In this document: in pieces, positions 9,073-15,604 of the stretch
Layout of the letters: every line of letters begins with the position of its first letter
Position numbering within the stretch: position 1 is the stretch's first letter
Assembly (NCBI GenBank): GCA_017302775.1
Contig: JAFLDC010000016.1
Location: forward strand, 1-17,310
DNA: 17,310 bases
Source of the DNA: Sphingomonadales bacterium
GTDB lineage: Bacteria; Pseudomonadota; Alphaproteobacteria; Sphingomonadales; Sphingomonadaceae
Direction of reading: 5' to 3'
Translations under genes and position numbers: made by a program
The notes under the pieces: generated by a model
Database searches by the model: none
Seen by the model: the letters and a program-made list of their open reading frames with translations, nothing else
What the model was told of the DNA's origin: nothing

Positions 9073-9840
9073 ATGACCGCGCTTGCAGAACAGGACAGAC
9101 GCAAAACCGGTGGCGGTACCGGTGCGATCCTGCTGTTTGGCGCGGTCGGCATGCTGGCGCTACCTTCGGCGGTCTTGGCATTCTCCAGCCGGTTCGATTC
9201 GCGGCCCAGCGGCACGCATGCCGTGGATGGCGGGTTCCAGCCTGCGCAGGTCGACCCGCGCCTTGCCCGTTCGATCACAGTCCGCGCCTTGTCCAAAGAT
9301 CGCACCTATCGCTTTACGCCGGCGGCAACCCCCAGCAGGCCGGATGGAGAGGTGACGGTGGCCGTGCGGGTCGATGGGCGGGCCTTCCCGCGCCTTGCGG
9401 TCCGCGGCCAGGGCGCGGTTGAGCCTGCGTCGGTCCAGTCGGGCGGGCTGGGCATCGCGCCGACAGCTTATAGCCTGGGTGCTGCGCGCGGCTATCGCAG
9501 CTTCGCGCAAAACACCGCATCTCCCGCCGGGCCGCAATTGCGTCAGATCGACATGCCCGATCTGGCGGCTTACCAGCCCAAACAGGGTACCACGGCTGCC
9601 AGATCATCGCGCTTTGCTCCGCGTGTAGAACTGGACGAGCGGGAAAAGACCGGTCGCAGCCCGCGGACCTTCGAACAGAGCGATCAGACGGTCGGGGTTG
9701 GCGGGTCTTACCGGGTGACCCGCAATCTTGATCTGACGGCGGGGGTACGCGTTACGTCCGACCGTGACCGGCTGCTGCCGCTAACGGATGGCAAGCAGGA
9801 CAACCAGGCGGTCTACGTCGGAACCCAGTTCCGGTTCTAA
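9073..9840 (+). CDS. Exported protein with outer-membrane-like C-terminus, unknown function
   Basis: Unrecognised protein of 255 residues. The ATG at 9073 lies 10 bases after a perfect AGGAGG (9057-9062); a TTG two codons earlier (9067) is the alternative, and the frame is open to 8956 without a better start. A single hydrophobic stretch (about 17-36, GAILLFGAVGMLALPSAVLA) after a charged leader (MTALAEQDRRKTGG) acts as a signal peptide or anchor. Residues 55-115 look like small beta strands (ARSITVRAL, EVTVAVRVDGRAFPRLAVRG). The region 116-200 is rich in Ala, Gly, Gln and Arg and is probably disordered. The end (TVGVGGSYRVTRNLDLTAGVRV ... AVYVGTQFRF) shows alternating hydrophobic residues and a terminal Phe, like the last strands of an outer-membrane barrel. 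There is too little here for a full barrel. It is downstream of no gene and is followed by phaB after 102 bases. Confidence 0.75.
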   Translation: MTALAEQDRRKTGGGTGAILLFGAVGMLALPSAVLAFSSRFDSRPSGTHAVDGGFQPAQVDPRLARSITVRALSKDRTYRFTPAATPSRPDGEVTVAVRVDGRAFPRLAVRGQGAVEPASVQSGGLGIAPTAYSLGAARGYRSFAQNTASPAGPQLRQIDMPDLAAYQPKQGTTAARSSRFAPRVELDEREKTGRSPRTFEQSDQTVGVGGSYRVTRNLDLTAGVRVTSDRDRLLPLTDGKQDNQAVYVGTQFRF

Positions 9841-9868
9841 CCCGGCAATAATCGGTCACTTTACGTAT

Positions 9869-9884
9869 GCGGCAGTCTTGCCGC
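9869..9884. other. Short perfect hairpin after the gene at 9073-9840
   Basis: GCGGCA (9869-9874) and TGCCGC (9879-9884) enclose the tetraloop GTCT, starting 28 bases after the stop codon. It could be a weak terminator or mRNA 3' stabiliser, but no T tract follows. It also contains the first copy of an 11-base direct repeat. Confidence 0.35.
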
Positions 9885-9925
9885 CCATCGTGTCGCTGCC
9901 TAAGCTTTCCGTAACGGCAGTCTTG
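9870..9925. repeat. 11-base direct repeat upstream of phaB
   Basis: CGGCAGTCTTG occurs at 9870-9880 and again at 9915-9925, start to start 45 bases, close to four helical turns. The second copy touches the phaB ribosome site. A repeated regulator-binding site would look like this, but so would a local duplication. Confidence 0.4.
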
Positions 9926-9942
9926 GGAGAGGCATTGGCACT

Positions 9943-10665
9943 ATGGCACGCGTAGCAATCGTAACCGGCGGAACCAGAGGCATTGGCGAGGCGATCTGTC
10001 TCCGCCTGCAAAAGCAGGGCCATACCGTGATCGCCAACTATGGCGGCAACGATGAAAAGGCCCGGGCCTTCACCGCCCGAACCGGCATCCCTTCGATCCG
10101 CTGGGACGTGGGCGATCACGAAGCCTGCATCCACAATTGCAACGACATCGCCGCCGAATACGGACCGGTCGATATCGTGATTAATAACGCCGGGGTGACT
10201 CGTGACGGCGTGCTTCACAAGATGAGCTTCGATGACTGGAACGAGGTGATGCGAATCAACCTGGGCGGGTGCTTCAACATGGCCAAGGCAACATTCCCCG
10301 GCATGCGCGAGCGCGGCTGGGGGCGGATCGTCAACATCGGTTCGATCAATGGCCAGGCCGGGCAATACGGGCAGGTCAACTATGCCGCGGCCAAATCCGG
10401 AATTCACGGCTTTACCAAGGCGCTGGCTCAGGAAGGGGCCAAATATGGGGTCACCGTCAACGCGATCGCGCCGGGCTATATCGATACGGACATGGTCGCC
10501 GCGGTGCCAGCTCCGGTGCTGGAAAAGATCGTTGCCAAGATCCCGGTCGGCCGGCTGGGTCAGGCCGAAGAAATCGCCCGCGCCGTCGCTTTTCTGACCA
10601 GCGACAACGGTGGTTTCGTCACCGGCTCGACCATGAGCATCAACGGCGGCCAACACATGTACTGA
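9943..10665 (+). CDS. phaB: Acetoacetyl-CoA reductase (NADPH)
   Basis: Short-chain dehydrogenase/reductase of 240 residues that reduces acetoacetyl-CoA to (R)-3-hydroxybutyryl-CoA, the second step of polyhydroxybutyrate synthesis. It shows the nucleotide-binding motif TGGTRGIG (8-15), NNAG (81-84), and the catalytic set Ser134, Tyr147 and Lys151 in SINGQAGQYGQVNYAAAKSG. PGYIDTDMV and the C-terminal GSTMSINGGQHMY match the PhaB subgroup closely, which separates it from FabG. The ATG is preceded by GGAGAGG with 10-base spacing. Neither phaA (thiolase) nor phaC (synthase) is in view, so the gene is isolated from the pathway here. The 3-hydroxyacyl-CoA product could also feed other routes. It converges on the HTH-DUF4019 gene. 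Confidence 0.92.
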   Translation: MARVAIVTGGTRGIGEAICLRLQKQGHTVIANYGGNDEKARAFTARTGIPSIRWDVGDHEACIHNCNDIAAEYGPVDIVINNAGVTRDGVLHKMSFDDWNEVMRINLGGCFNMAKATFPGMRERGWGRIVNIGSINGQAGQYGQVNYAAAKSGIHGFTKALAQEGAKYGVTVNAIAPGYIDTDMVAAVPAPVLEKIVAKIPVGRLGQAEEIARAVAFLTSDNGGFVTGSTMSINGGQHMY

Positions 10666-10706
10666 AAAAAGGGGGTCGGCCTGCCCCTCATGAGTGGGCC
10701 GACCCC
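10665..10706 (-). terminator. Strong intrinsic terminator of the HTH-DUF4019 gene
   Basis: A 10-base perfect stem, GGGGTCGGCC (10672-10681) with GGCCGACCCC (10697-10706), has a 15-base loop. Reading the minus strand, the stem is followed by six T residues (A tract at 10665-10670 on the plus strand), the canonical form. It begins 7 bases after the minus-strand stop codon at 10714 and its T tract touches the phaB stop codon. For phaB transcripts the same hairpin could act without a T tract. Confidence 0.85.
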
Positions 10707-10713
10707 GGATCGA

Positions 10714-11481
10714 CTATTCCACCGAAATAGCCGCAACTTTCCACCCGCCATTCTCTGAGGCGAGTGAGAGCGTTTCAGTCACAGCGCCCTTTTTGCTGTA
10801 GCGGGCCTTGAATGTGACTTCCCAATAGCCATTGGGCGGCGCCGCCGTGAAATTGACTGTCGCCAGTTCACGCGATTGCAGCGTGCCCATCTCACTGCGA
10901 ACTTTTTGCGACGCCTCAGCCCACCACTCAACCGTGTTGAGCAGTTGAAACGACTTGTGTGTTGCCTGCCAACTTGCGGTCCAGTCATCACGGTCAAGCA
11001 GCGCAAGGAACTGGCGCGCCGCGTCTACCGCCGCCGCTTCGCTGGCAGGTGTGGGGGATACTGCAGCGGCAGTAGTCAATGGGATCGCAGGCGCCTGGGT
11101 TGGCCCGGAAAGGGCTGACAAAGCGGCGAGGGCGAGACTTATGGTCATGGCAATGGCTCCCAAAATCCAGCCGGTGCGGCGTCGTTTGCCGCGACCTTCA
11201 GCCGGGATGGACGATCCTTGTGCCGCCTCGGGGGATGCCGCATCCCCGAAAGCTTTGTCCCCCAACAATTCGGGGGTCGCCAGTTCCAATTCGTGCAGCA
11301 ATCGTGCCGCCTCACGGCTGCTGGATGTGTTCATTTTGCGGCGGGCATCACGCAACCGTTCGTTGATGGTGTGAACTGACAGCCCCAGGTGCCGGGCCAT
11401 GGACTTGGCATCATAGCCGCTCACCAGCAGACGCAGGGTCTGCTTTTCCTTTTCGCTTAGCGCACGATAACCGGCCGACAT
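10714..11481 (-). CDS. LuxR-type HTH, single membrane helix and DUF4019 domain protein
   Basis: Composite protein of 255 residues. Residues 4-66 (ALSEKEKQTLRLLVSGYDAK, then GLSVHTINERLRDARRKM) form a LuxR/GerE DNA-binding helix-turn-helix. A linker with a basic patch (GKRRRTG) leads into one transmembrane helix at about 104-125 (GWILGAIAMTISLALAALSAL). A Pro/Ala-rich stretch follows, then residues 148-255 (AAARQFLALLDRDDWTASWQATHKSFQ and a YWEVTFKARYSKKG strand pair) match DUF4019. The basic patch on the N-side predicts the HTH in the cytoplasm and DUF4019 in the periplasm. No receiver domain is present, so it would be a one-component, membrane-tethered regulator comparable in layout to ToxR or CadC; that role is inference. 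The ATG is fixed by an in-frame TAG upstream; no ribosome site is visible. It is preceded by a hairpin and followed by a strong terminator. Confidence 0.85.
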   Translation of the reverse strand: MSAGYRALSEKEKQTLRLLVSGYDAKSMARHLGLSVHTINERLRDARRKMNTSSSREAARLLHELELATPELLGDKAFGDAASPEAAQGSSIPAEGRGKRRRTGWILGAIAMTISLALAALSALSGPTQAPAIPLTTAAAVSPTPASEAAAVDAARQFLALLDRDDWTASWQATHKSFQLLNTVEWWAEASQKVRSEMGTLQSRELATVNFTAAPPNGYWEVTFKARYSKKGAVTETLSLASENGGWKVAAISVE

Positions 11482-11490
11482 GCGGGTGAG

Positions 11491-11519
11491 GGTAAAAGCC
11501 GGCGGATTTTCCGGCTACC
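11491..11519 (-). promoter_or_regulatory. Leader hairpin directly before the HTH-DUF4019 start codon
   Basis: On the minus strand AGCCGG and CCGGCT (plus-strand 11511-11516 and 11497-11502) form a 6-base stem around an 8-base loop, with GGT and ACC extending it across a bulge. The stem is followed by TTTT and then by the ATG about 15 bases later. There is no ribosome site. The arrangement could be a small attenuator, an operator, or a translation-controlling hairpin. Confidence 0.35.
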
Positions 11520-11551
11520 CCCAATTTTTCGTACCGTCGGGCGTCATGATC

Positions 11552-11653
11552 GTCACCCCGGACTCGATCCGGGGGCGAGCTACTTCTTCCCGCGCCGCTG
11601 GGTACGATGCCTGGGCCGACAGCAAGCTGGCCCCGGGGCAAGGCCAGGGTGAC
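11552..11653. repeat. REPIN-like pair of inverted extragenic palindromes
   Basis: The element has ends GTCACCC (11552-11558) and GGGTGAC (11647-11653). Each end contains its own palindrome: CCCCGGA-CTCGA-TCCGGGG at 11556-11574, and CTGGCC (11627-11632) with GGCCAG (11642-11647). The last 30 bases in reverse complement align with the first 30 at roughly 24 positions by eye, so these are two copies of one repeat in inverted orientation separated by about 40 bases. This is the layout of REP doublets (REPINs), which are moved by RAYT transposases encoded elsewhere. It lies in the 218-base gap between two divergent genes; apart from the hairpin at 11491-11519 I see nothing else in that gap. Confidence 0.6.
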
Positions 11654-11699
11654 CGGTTGCTGTTGGTGTTTGCCAGACTTGGCGCAATAAGGTGCGGCT

Positions 11700-11939
11700 A
11701 TGACCACGTCTTACCACCCCCCGCGCAAGCGCTCGGTCGAGATTGCCGGGCACAAGACCTCGATCAGCCTTGAGCCCTTGTTCTGGGAACTGTTGAAGCA
11801 GGCCGCAGCCGCCGAAGGCTTGCCAATCAGCGCGCTGGTCGCACGGATCGATGCCGAACGGATCAGGGCGCCGGTGCCGCCGGGGCTGGCCGGGGCAATC
11901 CGGCTGTGGCTGGTCGCGTGGCTGGCGGCGCGGCTTTAG
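11700..11939 (+). CDS. Ribbon-helix-helix domain protein
   Basis: Small protein of 79 residues. Residues about 8-52 (KRSVEIAGHKTSISLEPLFWELLKQAAAAEGLPISALVARID) fit the RHH_4 type of ribbon-helix-helix fold: a beta strand (SVEIAGHKTSISLE) followed by two helices, which would dimerise and bind DNA. The end (AGAIRLWLVAWLAARL) is hydrophobic and resembles the C-terminal extension of alphaproteobacterial members. The ATG follows AAGGTG (11689-11694) with 5-base spacing. No toxin gene is next to it, so it is probably not an antitoxin but a stand-alone member. Its stop codon (11937-11939) lies within the end of the converging gene, so the two transcripts overlap. Confidence 0.8.
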   Translation: MTTSYHPPRKRSVEIAGHKTSISLEPLFWELLKQAAAAEGLPISALVARIDAERIRAPVPPGLAGAIRLWLVAWLAARL

Positions 11940-12184
11940 CGCTTGCCCAGCGGCGGGGGATCGCTGGCCGGGAAGCTTTCATCGACTTCCTCATCAACCT
12001 TGTCCCATTCCCGCGGGTCACTGCGCATTGCCTCTGGTCCGGCATTGCGGACGGGGGCAAAGCCCGGTGTCGCCTCGCCCGTGGCAAAGGCAGCTGGCCC
12101 ATGGTCAGCCTGCTGGCTGCCGCGATACATCCTGTACAGCGCGTAACCCGTAGCGCCTGCAAGGGCGAGTTTCAGGATGGCCAT
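11936..12184 (-). CDS. Small membrane protein with SFPASDPP tail
   Basis: Protein of 82 residues. The frame is open further upstream (to 12223), but the ATG at 12184 has a GGAGAA site 7 bases ahead and begins a clear membrane helix (AILKLALAGATGYALYRMY, 2-20). A polar, Pro/Ala-rich segment follows. The C-terminus is acidic (DKVDEEVDESFPASDPPPLG); the ESFPASDPP sequence recurs at the ends of many short uncharacterised proteobacterial proteins. The function is unknown; the topology suggests an inner-membrane anchor with a soluble acidic tail. It lies 83 bases downstream of murA on the same strand, with no terminator between, so it may share the murA transcript. Its stop overlaps that of the converging RHH gene. 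Confidence 0.75.
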   Translation of the reverse strand: MAILKLALAGATGYALYRMYRGSQQADHGPAAFATGEATPGFAPVRNAGPEAMRSDPREWDKVDEEVDESFPASDPPPLGKR

Positions 12185-12267
12185 GATCGTTCTCCGTGAT
12201 CGTGTTGGATCTTGCCTCCACAACGCACGGACCCCGCAATAGGTTCACGCTGAAACAGCCGTGGGCC

Positions 12268-13551
12268 TCAATCCCCGCCAACCCGTTCGATTTGCGCGCC
12301 GACCAGAGCCAGCTTCTCTTCCAGCCGTTCGTATCCGCGATCGAGGTGATAAAGCCGGTGGACCTGGGTTTCGCCTTCTGCCGCCAGCCCGGCGATCACC
12401 AGGCTCCTAGAGGCGCGCAGGTCCGTTGCCATCACTTCGGCCCCGGTCAGCTTCTCGACCCCGTGAACCACCGCGGTGCGGCCCTTGGTTTCAATATGGG
12501 CACCCATCCGGTTGAGTTCGGGAACGTGCATATAGCGATTTTCGAAAATCGTTTCCGTCAGGACCGAGCTGCCCTCCGCAAGACACAGCATCGCCATCAA
12601 CTGGGCCTGCATGTCGGTCGCAAAACCGGGGTACGGCGCGGTGGAGAGCGTTACCGGCTTGAGCTTGCCCTGCGCGGCGATCTGGATCCCGCCGGCCTTG
12701 GGTTCGACATGGACCCCGGCATCGCGCAGCGATTGCAGGGTGGCGTCCATTTCCTCCGCAACGGCGTGCTGCAGGAACACCTCGCCCCCGGTGATCGCAG
12801 CCGCGCAGGCATAGGACCCGGCCTCGATCCGGTCAGACATGACGCGGTAGGTGGCGCCGTGCAGGCGCGGCACGCCGTGGATCGTCAGGTCACTGGTCCC
12901 GATCCCTTCGATCTGGGCGCCCATCGCCACCAGCATTTTGCACAGATCGACGATTTCCGGTTCGCGCGCGGCGTTGTGGAGCACTGATCTGCCGGTGCAC
13001 AGGACAGCGGCCATCAAGGCATTCTCGGTCGCGCCGACAGAAACCACCGGGAACGAATAGCGCCCACCGGGCAATCCACCATCGGGGGCGATCGCCTTGA
13101 CGTAGCCCGCCGCCATTTCGATTGTCGCGCCCAGGGCTTCCAGCACCTTCAGGTGCAAGTCGATCGGACGATTGCCAATCGCGCAGCCACCGGGCAGCGA
13201 TACCGTCGCCTCGCCCATGCGCGCCAGCATCGGGCCGAGCACCAGGATTGAGGCGCGCATTTTGCGAACCAGTTCATAAGGCGCGACAGAACTGGTGATG
13301 CGCGGCGCTTCGAGCGTCATGACCCGGCCGAAATCGCCAGGACGATTGCCGGCAATGCTGGTCGAAATCCCAAACTGGTTAAGCAGATGCTGGAACCCGT
13401 CGATATCGGCCAGGCGGGGGAGGTTGCGCAGCGTCAGTGGCTCCTCCGTCAGCAATGCACAGGGCAGCAGCGTCAGCGCCGAATTCTTCGCGCCTGAAAT
13501 CGGGATGGTGCCGGAAAGGGCCTTGCCGCCCTCGATAATGATCTTGTCCAT
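12268..13551 (-). CDS. murA: UDP-N-acetylglucosamine 1-carboxyvinyltransferase
   Basis: Cytoplasmic enzyme that transfers enolpyruvate from PEP to UDP-GlcNAc, the first committed step of peptidoglycan synthesis and the fosfomycin target. The ATG at 13551 gives 427 residues and starts with [14 protein letters not shown], the usual MurA N-terminus; the frame continues upstream to 13611 but that extension is not family-like. Conserved Lys22-Asn23 (SGAKNSAL) is present. The active-site loop is [14 protein letters not shown] with Cys123, so the enzyme belongs to the Cys-type, fosfomycin-sensitive class. The end is complete ([27 protein letters not shown]). No good ribosome site is seen before the ATG. 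It is divergent from galU across 117 bases. Confidence 0.97.
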   Translation of the reverse strand: MDKIIIEGGKALSGTIPISGAKNSALTLLPCALLTEEPLTLRNLPRLADIDGFQHLLNQFGISTSIAGNRPGDFGRVMTLEAPRITSSVAPYELVRKMRASILVLGPMLARMGEATVSLPGGCAIGNRPIDLHLKVLEALGATIEMAAGYVKAIAPDGGLPGGRYSFPVVSVGATENALMAAVLCTGRSVLHNAAREPEIVDLCKMLVAMGAQIEGIGTSDLTIHGVPRLHGATYRVMSDRIEAGSYACAAAITGGEVFLQHAVAEEMDATLQSLRDAGVHVEPKAGGIQIAAQGKLKPVTLSTAPYPGFATDMQAQLMAMLCLAEGSSVLTETIFENRYMHVPELNRMGAHIETKGRTAVVHGVEKLTGAEVMATDLRASRSLVIAGLAAEGETQVHRLYHLDRGYERLEEKLALVGAQIERVGGD

Positions 13552-13668
13552 GGACAATCGATTTAGCGGGATTCCTTCGCGCGGCAAGCCAGGCGCAGGC
13601 GGACATTGCACGGGGCGGTGGAAACCGCTTTAACTCCGTTGCAACAGGAACATGGTTAAGGTCCGGAC
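13552..13668. other. Divergent murA-galU intergenic region
   Basis: This 117-base gap should hold both promoters. The only structure I see is GCGGT (13615-13619) with ACCGC (13624-13628) around GGAA, followed by TTTAA, a small hairpin of uncertain meaning. The TAAGG at 13657-13661 is the galU ribosome site. No clear -35/-10 pair was identified for either gene. Confidence 0.3.
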
Positions 13669-14550
13669 ATGAACGAACGCTCACTCCGCAAACCGATCAA
13701 GAAGGCCGTGTTCCCGGTGGCTGGCCTGGGGACTCGCTTCCTGCCGGCAACCAAGGCCATTCCCAAGGAAATGCTGCCGATCATTGATCGCCCGTTGATT
13801 CAGTACGCGGTTGACGAAGCGCGCGAGGCGGGGATCGAACAGCTCATTTTTGTGACCGGGCGCGGCAAGACCGCGATCGTCGAACACTTTGACATGGCCT
13901 TCGAACTCGAAACCACGATGAAGGACCGCGACAAGGCGCTCGATGTCCTCGAACCGACTCGAATCCAGCCGGGCAATCTCGTTACCGTGCGCCAGCAGGT
14001 GCCGATGGGGCTGGGCCATGCGATCTGGTGCGCCCGCGCGATCGTGGGGGATGAACCCTTTGCGATCTTTCTGCCGGACGAGCTGATGATTGGCCGCCCG
14101 GGCTGTATGAAACAGATGGTTGAGGCTTACAATGAAGTCGGCGGCAACGTGATTTCGGTGCTGGAGGTGCCGGAAGAGGAGGTCTCCAGCTATGGCGTGA
14201 TTGCGCCGGGTCAGCGTGATGGTGCGCTGACCGAGGTGCTGGGCCTGGTCGAAAAACCAAAGCGCGAGGATGCGCCCAGCAACCTGATCATTTCGGGCCG
14301 CTATATCCTCCAGCCCGAAGTGATGCGGGTGCTGGAACATCAGGGCAAGGGCGCGGGCGGGGAGATCCAGCTGACCGACGCGATGGCGCGGATGATCGGC
14401 CAGCAACCGTTCCACGCCGTGACCTTCGCTGGCAAACGGTATGACTGCGGGAGCAAGACCGGCTTCGTCGAGGCAACCCTGGCGATCGCGCTGGAACGCG
14501 AAGATATGCGTGACGAAGTAAGGGCGATTGCCAAGCGGCTGCTGGGCTGA
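13669..14550 (+). CDS. galU: UTP-glucose-1-phosphate uridylyltransferase
   Basis: Forms UDP-glucose from UTP and glucose-1-phosphate, feeding exopolysaccharide, LPS and other sugar-nucleotide pathways. The protein has 293 residues, the usual GalU length. The nucleotide-binding signature FPVAGLGTRFLPATKAIPKE spans 15-34, the metal-binding Asp is D137 in FLPDELMI, and the sugar-phosphate-binding Lys is K196 in LVEKP. GEIQLTDAM and KRYDCGSKTGFV are also typical. The ATG follows TAAGG with 7-base spacing. It is followed after 15 bases by the pseudouridine synthase gene on the same strand, so the two are probably cotranscribed although they have no obvious functional link. Confidence 0.97.
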   Translation: MNERSLRKPIKKAVFPVAGLGTRFLPATKAIPKEMLPIIDRPLIQYAVDEAREAGIEQLIFVTGRGKTAIVEHFDMAFELETTMKDRDKALDVLEPTRIQPGNLVTVRQQVPMGLGHAIWCARAIVGDEPFAIFLPDELMIGRPGCMKQMVEAYNEVGGNVISVLEVPEEEVSSYGVIAPGQRDGALTEVLGLVEKPKREDAPSNLIISGRYILQPEVMRVLEHQGKGAGGEIQLTDAMARMIGQQPFHAVTFAGKRYDCGSKTGFVEATLAIALEREDMRDEVRAIAKRLLG

Positions 14551-14565
14551 TCCTGCGTCCTCACC

Positions 14566-15123
14566 GTGCTGATCCTGTTCAACAAGCCGATGAACGTCCT
14601 CTCGCAGTTCACGGACACGGGAACCGCAGGATCGGCGCGGGCAACGCTTTCGGATTTTATCAAGGTACCGGGAGTCTATCCCGCCGGGCGACTTGATCGC
14701 GACAGCGAAGGGCTGTTGCTGCTCACTGACGATGGGCGGATGCAGGCGCGCATCGCCGATCCGCGCTTCAAACTGGCCAAGACCTATCTGGTTCAGGTTG
14801 AGGGAGCGCCAGACGAAGCAGCGCTGCGGCAACTGCGCAGCGGCGTGCGGCTGAATGACGGGATGACTCGCCCGGCGCTGGCGCAGGCGATTGATCCGCC
14901 CGATCTTTGGCCACGCGATCCGCCGGTGCGATTTCGCAAGACGGTCCCAGATGGCTGGCTGCGTTTGACGATCAGCGAGGGCCGCAACCGGCAGGTTCGG
15001 CGGATGACCGCCGCGGTTGGGCTGCCCACCTTGCGACTGGTGCGCTGGGCAGTCGGCGACTGGACGCTCGGCAGGCTGGCGCCGGGCGAATGGTGCGAAG
15101 TGCCCATGCCGTCACAGCGCTGA
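14566..15123 (+). CDS. rluE: 23S rRNA pseudouridine synthase, RluE type
   Basis: RsuA-family pseudouridine synthase of 185 residues, lacking an S4 domain, most like RluE, which modifies U2457 of 23S rRNA in E. coli. The first residues [16 protein letters not shown] match the family start; the catalytic Asp is D44 in [20 protein letters not shown]. The motifs [24 protein letters not shown] and GEWCEVP at the end also match RluE. The start is GTG at 14566. The first in-frame ATG is at residue 9 and would cut off the conserved LFNKP motif. There is no ribosome site, so translation may depend on galU ribosomes terminating 15 bases upstream. Because it could be a close relative with another target site, the exact modified base is uncertain. 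Confidence 0.87.
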   Translation: MLILFNKPMNVLSQFTDTGTAGSARATLSDFIKVPGVYPAGRLDRDSEGLLLLTDDGRMQARIADPRFKLAKTYLVQVEGAPDEAALRQLRSGVRLNDGMTRPALAQAIDPPDLWPRDPPVRFRKTVPDGWLRLTISEGRNRQVRRMTAAVGLPTLRLVRWAVGDWTLGRLAPGEWCEVPMPSQR

Positions 15124-15149
15124 AACATCGCTGTGCGAATGCCGGGGGC

Positions 15150-15299
15150 ATGGACCAAGCACCCGCATCGTTCGACTGGATCGGCTGGCTCTCCACCGTT
15201 CCCGGAATCCCCGCCGATTGGGGTCAGCCCATCAGCCGGCTTGCTGAGCCGGCGGTGGAGCCGACCGTTCCCGAGCCGGAACAGCGGCTGGCGGCCTGA
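15150..15299 (+). CDS. Possible small protein of 49 residues
   Basis: This ORF lies in the otherwise empty 179-base gap between the pseudouridine synthase and the mini-RTX gene. The product (MDQAPASFDWIGWL..., ending EPTVPEPEQRLAA) is rich in Pro and Glu at its end and has three Trp in the first half. I recognise no family. About 38 of 49 codons end in G or C, which is consistent with coding in this genome but not decisive. Five G residues lie only two bases before the ATG, too close for a normal ribosome site. It also contains GCCGGC-ttgctga-GCCGGC, which could simply be a hairpin after the preceding gene. Confidence 0.3.
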   Translation: MDQAPASFDWIGWLSTVPGIPADWGQPISRLAEPAVEPTVPEPEQRLAA

Positions 15300-15302
15300 A
15301 CT

Positions 15303-15569
15303 TCAGAACATGAAGTTCGCGGTGCTCAGCGTCTGGGCAGCTGCGCCTTGCAGGATAAACTCCATGTCCACCGTGCCGTTGCCATCAAGATCGGCCTGAA
15401 CCAGCAGGTTGCCGCCCGAAACACCGTAACGGATTTCCCCGCTGCCCGTGGCGCTGAAGGCCTGGATTACGTCCGCCGTGCTGCCAATGCCGCCACCAGC
15501 AATGATGATATCCGCGTCGCCCGTAGCCGTCAGTGTATCGTTACCCGTCGTTCCGGTAAATGTCGGCAT
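15303..15569 (-). CDS. Miniature RTX-like protein, probably internally deleted
   Basis: Protein of 88 residues made of the two ends of a much larger family. The first part (MPTFTGTTGNDTLTATGDAD) is the start of a hemolysin-type calcium-binding (RTX) protein. The second part (ADVIQAF, SGEIRYGVSGGN, LLVQADLDGNGTVD, MEFILQG and the end LSTANFMF) is the C-terminal region of serralysin-like RTX proteins, which contains the type I secretion signal. The nonapeptide repeats that normally lie between are absent; only GGGIGS remains. The ATG at 15569 is preferred over an upstream start (15611) because it has AGGTGAG about 7 bases ahead. No type I secretion genes are in the window. It may be a deletion relic still carrying an intact frame, or a small secreted protein in its own right. 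Confidence 0.7.
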   Translation of the reverse strand: MPTFTGTTGNDTLTATGDADIIIAGGGIGSTADVIQAFSATGSGEIRYGVSGGNLLVQADLDGNGTVDMEFILQGAAAQTLSTANFMF

Positions 15570-15604
15570 GATCGTGCTCACCTGGTGCCGTTTGGCGCAG
15601 GCAG

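Noticed and set aside
11700..12184. Toxin-antitoxin pair made of the RHH protein and its neighbour
   Set aside because: The genes converge and do not form an operon, and the neighbour is a membrane protein with no toxin signature.
13552..13611. N-terminal 20-residue extension of MurA
   Set aside because: MurA proteins start at the MDKIIIEGG position; the extension is Pro-rich and unlike the family.
13681..14832. 383-codon minus-strand frame across galU and the pseudouridine synthase gene
   Set aside because: It spans two genes with clear family motifs on the other strand and has no domain of its own.
15133..15399. 88-codon plus-strand frame overlapping the mini-RTX gene
   Set aside because: Its second half is antisense to a recognisable RTX C-terminus, and its own product has no family features.
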